Of a stretch of DNA of 64,000 nucleotides, positions 60,225 through 64,000 are shown in pieces. A program made the position numbers and the translations under genes. Under the pieces are notes generated by a model that was not told the DNA's origin, made no database searches, and saw only the letters and a program-made list of their open reading frames with translations. The stretch spans positions 186,001-250,000 of the forward strand of contig NZ_BNBB01000003.1 in assembly GCF_014654615.1 (NCBI RefSeq). Direction: 5' to 3'. How positions within the stretch are numbered: the stretch's first letter is position 1; every line of letters begins with the position of its first letter. This DNA comes from Streptosporangium violaceochromogenes (GTDB lineage: Bacteria > Actinomycetota > Actinomycetes > Streptosporangiales > Streptosporangiaceae).

Positions 60225-62192
60225 TCAGCATGTCTGCCAGCGCACCGTCGTGGTGGCCGAGCCGGCGGGACCGTGCACGGTCAGCGGGACCGTGACCGAG
60301 GAGGGGGTGCCGCACCAGTGGCGGATCCGGTGAGCGCGCAGTGTGATCACATCTGTGTGTCCCTGTGCCGACGTGCCGCTTGAGGGGCTGACCGTCAGTC
60401 CGGGGGCCGAGATCCGCCACGCCAGGGTGCCCTTCGTCACGGCGAGAAGCATGCTTCCCTGGCCGAACTCGTCGAGCGTCACCACAGGAGGGATCCGCAG
60501 CCGCTCGTCGACCTCGCCCTGGAGGGCGGGAGTCTCGCGCGGGGTGCCCTCCTGGGTGGCCGAGAACTGCAGGGAGCCTGCCGGCGTCCCGCCGCCGACC
60601 GTCGGCGCCAGGAGGTTCATGCCCGTGAACGTGCCCGCGGCGCCCGCGACCACGATGATCAGAATTTTGATGGTCGTGCTCCGGACCCACTCCCCCGCCC
60701 ACGCCAGCGCCTCCAGCACCCGCACTCCCGTGCCGGAGGGCTCCGGCACCCCGTCGGCCCACTCGGCGCGAGGGCCGGGCGGGGACGGCCGGCTCCCGAC
60801 GGTGGCGGGGACGGCCGGCAGCGAGGGGACGGTGGCGGTCACGTCGTCGGCGCGTGTCCACGAGCGGGCCGGTGGGTCGCGGCGCGGAGGGCCGTCGTCC
60901 GCGCCCGTGGGGGAGGGCCCCGGGCCGGCGGGCAGGGCGGGCAGGGACGGGTGGGTGGCGCGGTCGCGGAGGGCGGGGCCGTAGGGAAGGGTGGAGCGAT
61001 CCCGGTGGCCGGGCCGGTCCGGGCGTGCGGCGCGGTCGGGCCGCCCCGGGCCGCCGGAACCACCGGAACCACCGGGGATGTCCCGGGGGGCGGGGCGGTC
61101 GGGGCCGTCGGCGCGTTCGGGGCGTTTCCGCTGGTCGGGCGGGGCCGTCCGGTTGGGGCGGACGGGCTGGTAGGGAAGTGTGGAGCGGTCCTGGCGCGGC
61201 CGTACGGGCCGGGGATGCCCGGTGGGGGCCCCTGCCGGGTCGGCCACCGGGGCGGGTGGGGGCGGCACGCTGGACGGCGCCGAGGAGGCGGGAGAGGCGG
61301 CCGGCATCGTCGGCGGTGCCGCCGAGGGCGCGGGGAACTGCGTCGTGGCCGGCGCCGCGACCGGCGTCTCGGTCGGTGTGGGAGGGGCCGCGGCGGGAAC
61401 GGCGGGAGCCGTGGGTGTCACCGGCGGGCCGGCGGGCGAAGGGGACGGGGCACACGGGGCGGGCCGGGGGGACAGGGCGTCGAGGAGGCGCCGTCTGCCC
61501 TCGGCGTTCAGCGGCGCGACCCGGGGGTTGGAGATCATCTGCGGGACCGTGTAGCGGATGTTGATCGGCCGCGCGCACACCGGGCACTTGACCATGTGGG
61601 ACAGCAGGTTCACGCGTGCGCCGCCGTGCCCGGCGGTGGGCCGGTTGTCCTCCTCGTCGGGGAAGATCGTCTCCACCAGCGGAGCGAGATCCGGGCAGGG
61701 GCGGCGCTGGTTGGCGAGGGCGTCCAGCCCGCTCACCAGGGCCTCGACCATGTCCTGGGTCCGGGTGGCGAGCCTTACGGCGTCCTCCGCGGGGATCGCC
61801 AGGACGTGCGAGACGTCGTCGGCGGCCAGCCCGTGGCGGTACATCAGCCGGAGTGTCTCGGTGCCCAGCGGGTCGACGAGTGACCAGGCGCGTTCGAGCA
61901 CCTGGTCGCAGGGCATCCCCGGCCCGGACTCCGGGACGTACCGCTCCCGGTGGCCGGGAACCGCCAGGCAGTCGGCCCGCAGGACGGCCAGCAGGTGTCC
62001 CCGGTCCGAGACCCCCCGCGGCGCGGGCTCCTCGCGGCACGCGACCACCGCGGAGACCACCGCGGGCACCACCTCCCCGGAGGGAAGGTGGTGGGCGGCG
62101 TAGTCCAGAAGGTGCGCGCCGTGCTCGCTCACCCATGCCGCCCCCTGGCCGGAGCCGGGAATGACGCTCCCGGCTCCGGTGGAGGTGCTCAT
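60225..62192 (-). CDS. Membrane protein joining a sigma-region-4-like segment to an HxxxCxxC zinc motif
   Basis: 655 residues from ATG 62192, overlapping the upstream stop (ATGA). Residues about 95-155 look like sigma region 4 (LVDPLGTETLRLMYRHGLAADDVSHVLAIPAEDAVRLATRTQDM). H199, C203 and C206 (HMVKCPVC) form the HxxxCxxC motif of zinc-binding anti-sigma factors. A Pro-rich linker covers 245-480, one helix lies at about 507-529 (TIKILIIVVAGAAGTFTG), and the extracellular end is beta-rich (VTLDEFGQGSMLLAVTKG, SSVTVPLTVHG). It is probably a transmembrane regulator; the pairing is unusual. Confidence 0.78.
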   Translation of the reverse strand: MSTSTGAGSVIPGSGQGAAWVSEHGAHLLDYAAHHLPSGEVVPAVVSAVVACREEPAPRGVSDRGHLLAVLRADCLAVPGHRERYVPESGPGMPCDQVLERAWSLVDPLGTETLRLMYRHGLAADDVSHVLAIPAEDAVRLATRTQDMVEALVSGLDALANQRRPCPDLAPLVETIFPDEEDNRPTAGHGGARVNLLSHMVKCPVCARPINIRYTVPQMISNPRVAPLNAEGRRRLLDALSPRPAPCAPSPSPAGPPVTPTAPAVPAAAPPTPTETPVAAPATTQFPAPSAAPPTMPAASPASSAPSSVPPPPAPVADPAGAPTGHPRPVRPRQDRSTLPYQPVRPNRTAPPDQRKRPERADGPDRPAPRDIPGGSGGSGGPGRPDRAARPDRPGHRDRSTLPYGPALRDRATHPSLPALPAGPGPSPTGADDGPPRRDPPARSWTRADDVTATVPSLPAVPATVGSRPSPPGPRAEWADGVPEPSGTGVRVLEALAWAGEWVRSTTIKILIIVVAGAAGTFTGMNLLAPTVGGGTPAGSLQFSATQEGTPRETPALQGEVDERLRIPPVVTLDEFGQGSMLLAVTKGTLAWRISAPGLTVSPSSGTSAQGHTDVITLRAHRIRHWCGTPSSVTVPLTVHGPAGSATTTVRWQTC

Positions 62193-63889
62193 CGGCCGGT
62201 GCGTCCGTCCGATTCCGGTTCGACCTGGCCGGCCCGGTGCCGGTCGGGGCGGGCTGAGCCCTGCCGGTCGGGACGGGCGGCCTGTCCGGGGTCGAATCGG
62301 CCCGTCCCCTCGAACCGGCTGGAGTGGTCGGGGCGGCTGGGCTGCGCGGGGGCGAACCCGTCGGACGGGCTGGACTGACCGGAGGGGTCGCCCTGGTCGG
62401 CGGTGCCCGGCTGCTCGGGCTGCGCGGGGGCGAACTGGCCGGTCTGGTCCGGCTGATCGGTCTGGTCGGCGGTGCCCGGCTGCTCGGCAGCCGGGTCGGT
62501 CACCACGAACTCCAGGTTCCGCTCGGACAGCCCGGTGAACTTCGTCCAGTTGCTGACCTCGCCGGGAGCCGGATCGGCGTAGAGCCAGCGGACGAACGCC
62601 GGCCACATGCACGAGTCGCGGGGGATGGCCGCGCCGTCGGACGAGCCCAGCTCGCGAAGCTCGTCCGCGGAGTAGTCACGGCACGGCGGGGTGCCCGGCG
62701 GGGCGATGTTGAGGTCCCACACCCCGTTCTCGTCGGTGTAGCGCATGTTCTTGTCGAGGCCCAGCGCCTCCTGGGCCCGGCGCAGAAGCTCGGGGTCGTC
62801 GAAGACCGGCAGGGAGTCGGCGCCCTTGGGGAGGGTGCCGTTGGCCGACGGCCGCAGGACGGTCCCCCCCGGAGCCCGGTTGTCACGGTGGTCCGGGGCG
62901 GTGACGGGGGGCCGCTCCTCCCGGGCGGACGCCGAGGGGGCCACCGGCCGGGGGGCGGCGGTCGGCAGGGCCGGCTTGAGGGTGCCGGAGGGGACGGGCG
63001 GGGCCTGCTTGGCCGTACCGGAGGACTTGGGCGTGCTCTGGGGGAGGGGCGCCTTGACCTGCGGCGGGACGGGCTTCGCCGTGCTGGGAGGCGCGGTCGG
63101 CTTGGCGGTGCCGTTGGGCAGGGCGGGTTTGAGGGTTCCCGAGGGCTGTGCCTGCTTGGGCGGGTTCTGGGGGTCGTTCGCCTGCTTGACCCCGCGGTCG
63201 TCGAGGGGCTTCGGCCGGGCGTCGATGGCCAGCTTCGGCTTCTCGGCGGGGCGGTCGATCAGGCTGCCGCTCTCCGAGATGTCGCCGCCGACCTTCTTCG
63301 TCGGCGCCGGGGCGGTCGTCGGCCGGTGCGTCGCCTGCGGCGGCTGGACCGGAGGCTGGACGGGCGCCGGACGGGCGGGGTCGGGGGCGCTCTGCCCGCC
63401 TCCGCCCCCACCCCCCTTGCGGCGTTCCGGGGCCTGCTCGGGCGCGGAGGTCTTCGCCGGCGTCGACTCCTTCTTGGGCGTCGCGGTCGCCGTGCTCTTG
63501 GGGTTGCCCGGGCGCTGCATGGGGGCGATGGCGCTCGCCAGGACGGGAAGCGCGGCGCAGCCGCCCGCGCCACCCGTGACGTGCCCGTCGGCGGTCGCGG
63601 TCAGGCAGAGCTTGGGGATCTTCGGTACCTGGCCGCCCGTGATCGTGCTGCCCGCGTCCAGGCCCGAGAGCGGGACGGGCTCGTTGCCGCCGCCCCCCAC
63701 CTTGGGCTTCCACGCCTGCGCTCCGTCGTCCAGGTGGTAGGTGCCCGCGGCCAGGCGCATGGCCTCGCTCTCGCCGGCCTGGGATCGAGAGGCGATGACG
63801 GTTCCCAGCCCGACGCCGGCACCGAACACGCCGATGGCGACGCTCGCGGTGATCACCGTCGCTCGCGAGGGCTTACGTGAGGGTGTCAT
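62189..63889 (-). CDS. Signal-anchored proline-rich surface protein
   Basis: 566 residues. It has an N-terminal anchor (ATVITASVAIGVFGAGVGLGTVIA), a short folded part with Cys (KLCLTATADGHVTGGAGGCAAL) and a 250-residue Pro/Ala/Lys stretch with near-repeats (SGTLKPALPNGTAKPTAPPS type). A second conserved segment reads GVWDLNIAPPGTPPCRDYSADELREL...DSCMWPAFVRWLY. The C-terminal 90 residues are Gln/Asp/Pro-rich repeats (DQTDQPDQTGQFAPAQPEQ). It is coupled to the next gene by ATGA. Family unknown. Confidence 0.8.
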   Translation of the reverse strand: MTPSRKPSRATVITASVAIGVFGAGVGLGTVIASRSQAGESEAMRLAAGTYHLDDGAQAWKPKVGGGGNEPVPLSGLDAGSTITGGQVPKIPKLCLTATADGHVTGGAGGCAALPVLASAIAPMQRPGNPKSTATATPKKESTPAKTSAPEQAPERRKGGGGGGGQSAPDPARPAPVQPPVQPPQATHRPTTAPAPTKKVGGDISESGSLIDRPAEKPKLAIDARPKPLDDRGVKQANDPQNPPKQAQPSGTLKPALPNGTAKPTAPPSTAKPVPPQVKAPLPQSTPKSSGTAKQAPPVPSGTLKPALPTAAPRPVAPSASAREERPPVTAPDHRDNRAPGGTVLRPSANGTLPKGADSLPVFDDPELLRRAQEALGLDKNMRYTDENGVWDLNIAPPGTPPCRDYSADELRELGSSDGAAIPRDSCMWPAFVRWLYADPAPGEVSNWTKFTGLSERNLEFVVTDPAAEQPGTADQTDQPDQTGQFAPAQPEQPGTADQGDPSGQSSPSDGFAPAQPSRPDHSSRFEGTGRFDPGQAARPDRQGSARPDRHRAGQVEPESDGRTGR

Positions 63890-63920
63890 CAGGGTGTTCC
63901 TCTTCTTCCGGTGGGGGATG

Positions 63921-64000
63921 TCAGTCGCCGTGGCTCTCCAGGACGTCGCTCCATTCGCCCAGCACGCGAGCGGGTTCGGTGGAGCCGGCGGGGGGCACGT
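63921..64000 (-). CDS. C-terminal end of the next upstream operon gene (partial)
   Basis: The minus-strand frame entering at the right edge ends ...GEWSDVLESHGD-stop at 63921, 31 bases before the start of the 566-residue gene. Only 25 residues are visible. Spacing and strand suggest it belongs to the same operon. Nothing can be said of its function. Confidence 0.6.
   Translation of the reverse strand, partial: VPPAGSTEPARVLGEWSDVLESHGD

Noticed and set aside
1..64000. CRISPR arrays, insertion sequences or phage genes
   Set aside because: No repeat-spacer pattern, transposase, integrase or phage structural motif was recognised anywhere in the window.

Overview
The window is 64 kb of very GC-rich chromosomal DNA (roughly 70% G+C, strong G/C bias at third codon positions, many GTG starts). 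The gene families point to a filamentous actinomycete, most likely of the Streptosporangiales: an SCO5389-family protein, two TadA-associated proteins beside tadA, a large BTAD/NB-ARC regulator, a GAF regulator, neighbouring recR, DUF5063, ask and asd, F420-type oxidoreductases and LCP proteins. This placement is inferred from gene content. I see no transposase, integrase, phage gene or CRISPR array.

Layout. 1-6.4 kb: an XRE regulator cut by the window edge, a small coupled membrane pair, upp, the tadA operon with two upstream paralogous partners, two tRNA-Ser genes (CGA and GGA), a VapB-like small protein with a leaderless-type promoter, a zinc metallopeptidase and a secreted protein. 6.4-14.6 kb: the core block, with ffs (SRP RNA), dnaX, a GAF regulator on the opposite strand, then ybaB, recR, a DUF5063 gene, aspartokinase (with an internal beta-subunit start) and asd. 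14.6-28.5 kb: mixed membrane, secreted and catabolic genes (M15-like peptidase, DUF4239 protein, proline-rich surface protein, amidase, DUF1232 protein, amidohydrolase, a tandem pair of related membrane proteins, SURF1-like protein, a decayed sigma-factor gene, TetR regulator, zinc-ribbon protein, methyltransferase). The last of these ends in a small cluster of DnaA-box-like sequences. 28.8-38 kb: a 1008-residue SARP-type regulator, a secreted protein, a GNAT enzyme, an aminotransferase divergent from a LysR regulator, rnhB, an F420-type oxidoreductase and an SCO5389-family protein.

38-56 kb: a CooC-like ATPase, an SsuABC/TauABC-type transporter, an LCP-family protein, and a tightly packed five-gene operon (KAS III / GT2 / cytochrome P450 / AMP-dependent ligase / SDR). 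The KAS III, ligase and SDR resemble OleA, OleC and OleD, but no OleB is present. This is the best candidate here for an uncharacterised lipid or beta-lactone-type pathway. A metal-sensing ArsR repressor with a clear operator is divergent from it. Then follow a GlxA-type regulator, a degenerate L,D-transpeptidase, an orphan histidine kinase, a second LCP protein and a GNAT enzyme.

56-64 kb: a single minus-strand operon running off the right edge. It holds two long proline-rich exported proteins, a membrane protein that joins a sigma-region-4-like segment to an HxxxCxxC zinc motif, a MinD/ParA ATPase, a single-pass VirB8/TcpC-like protein and a GH16 glycosidase. It looks like a cell-envelope or secretion/conjugation-like assembly, but its function cannot be assigned from this sequence alone.
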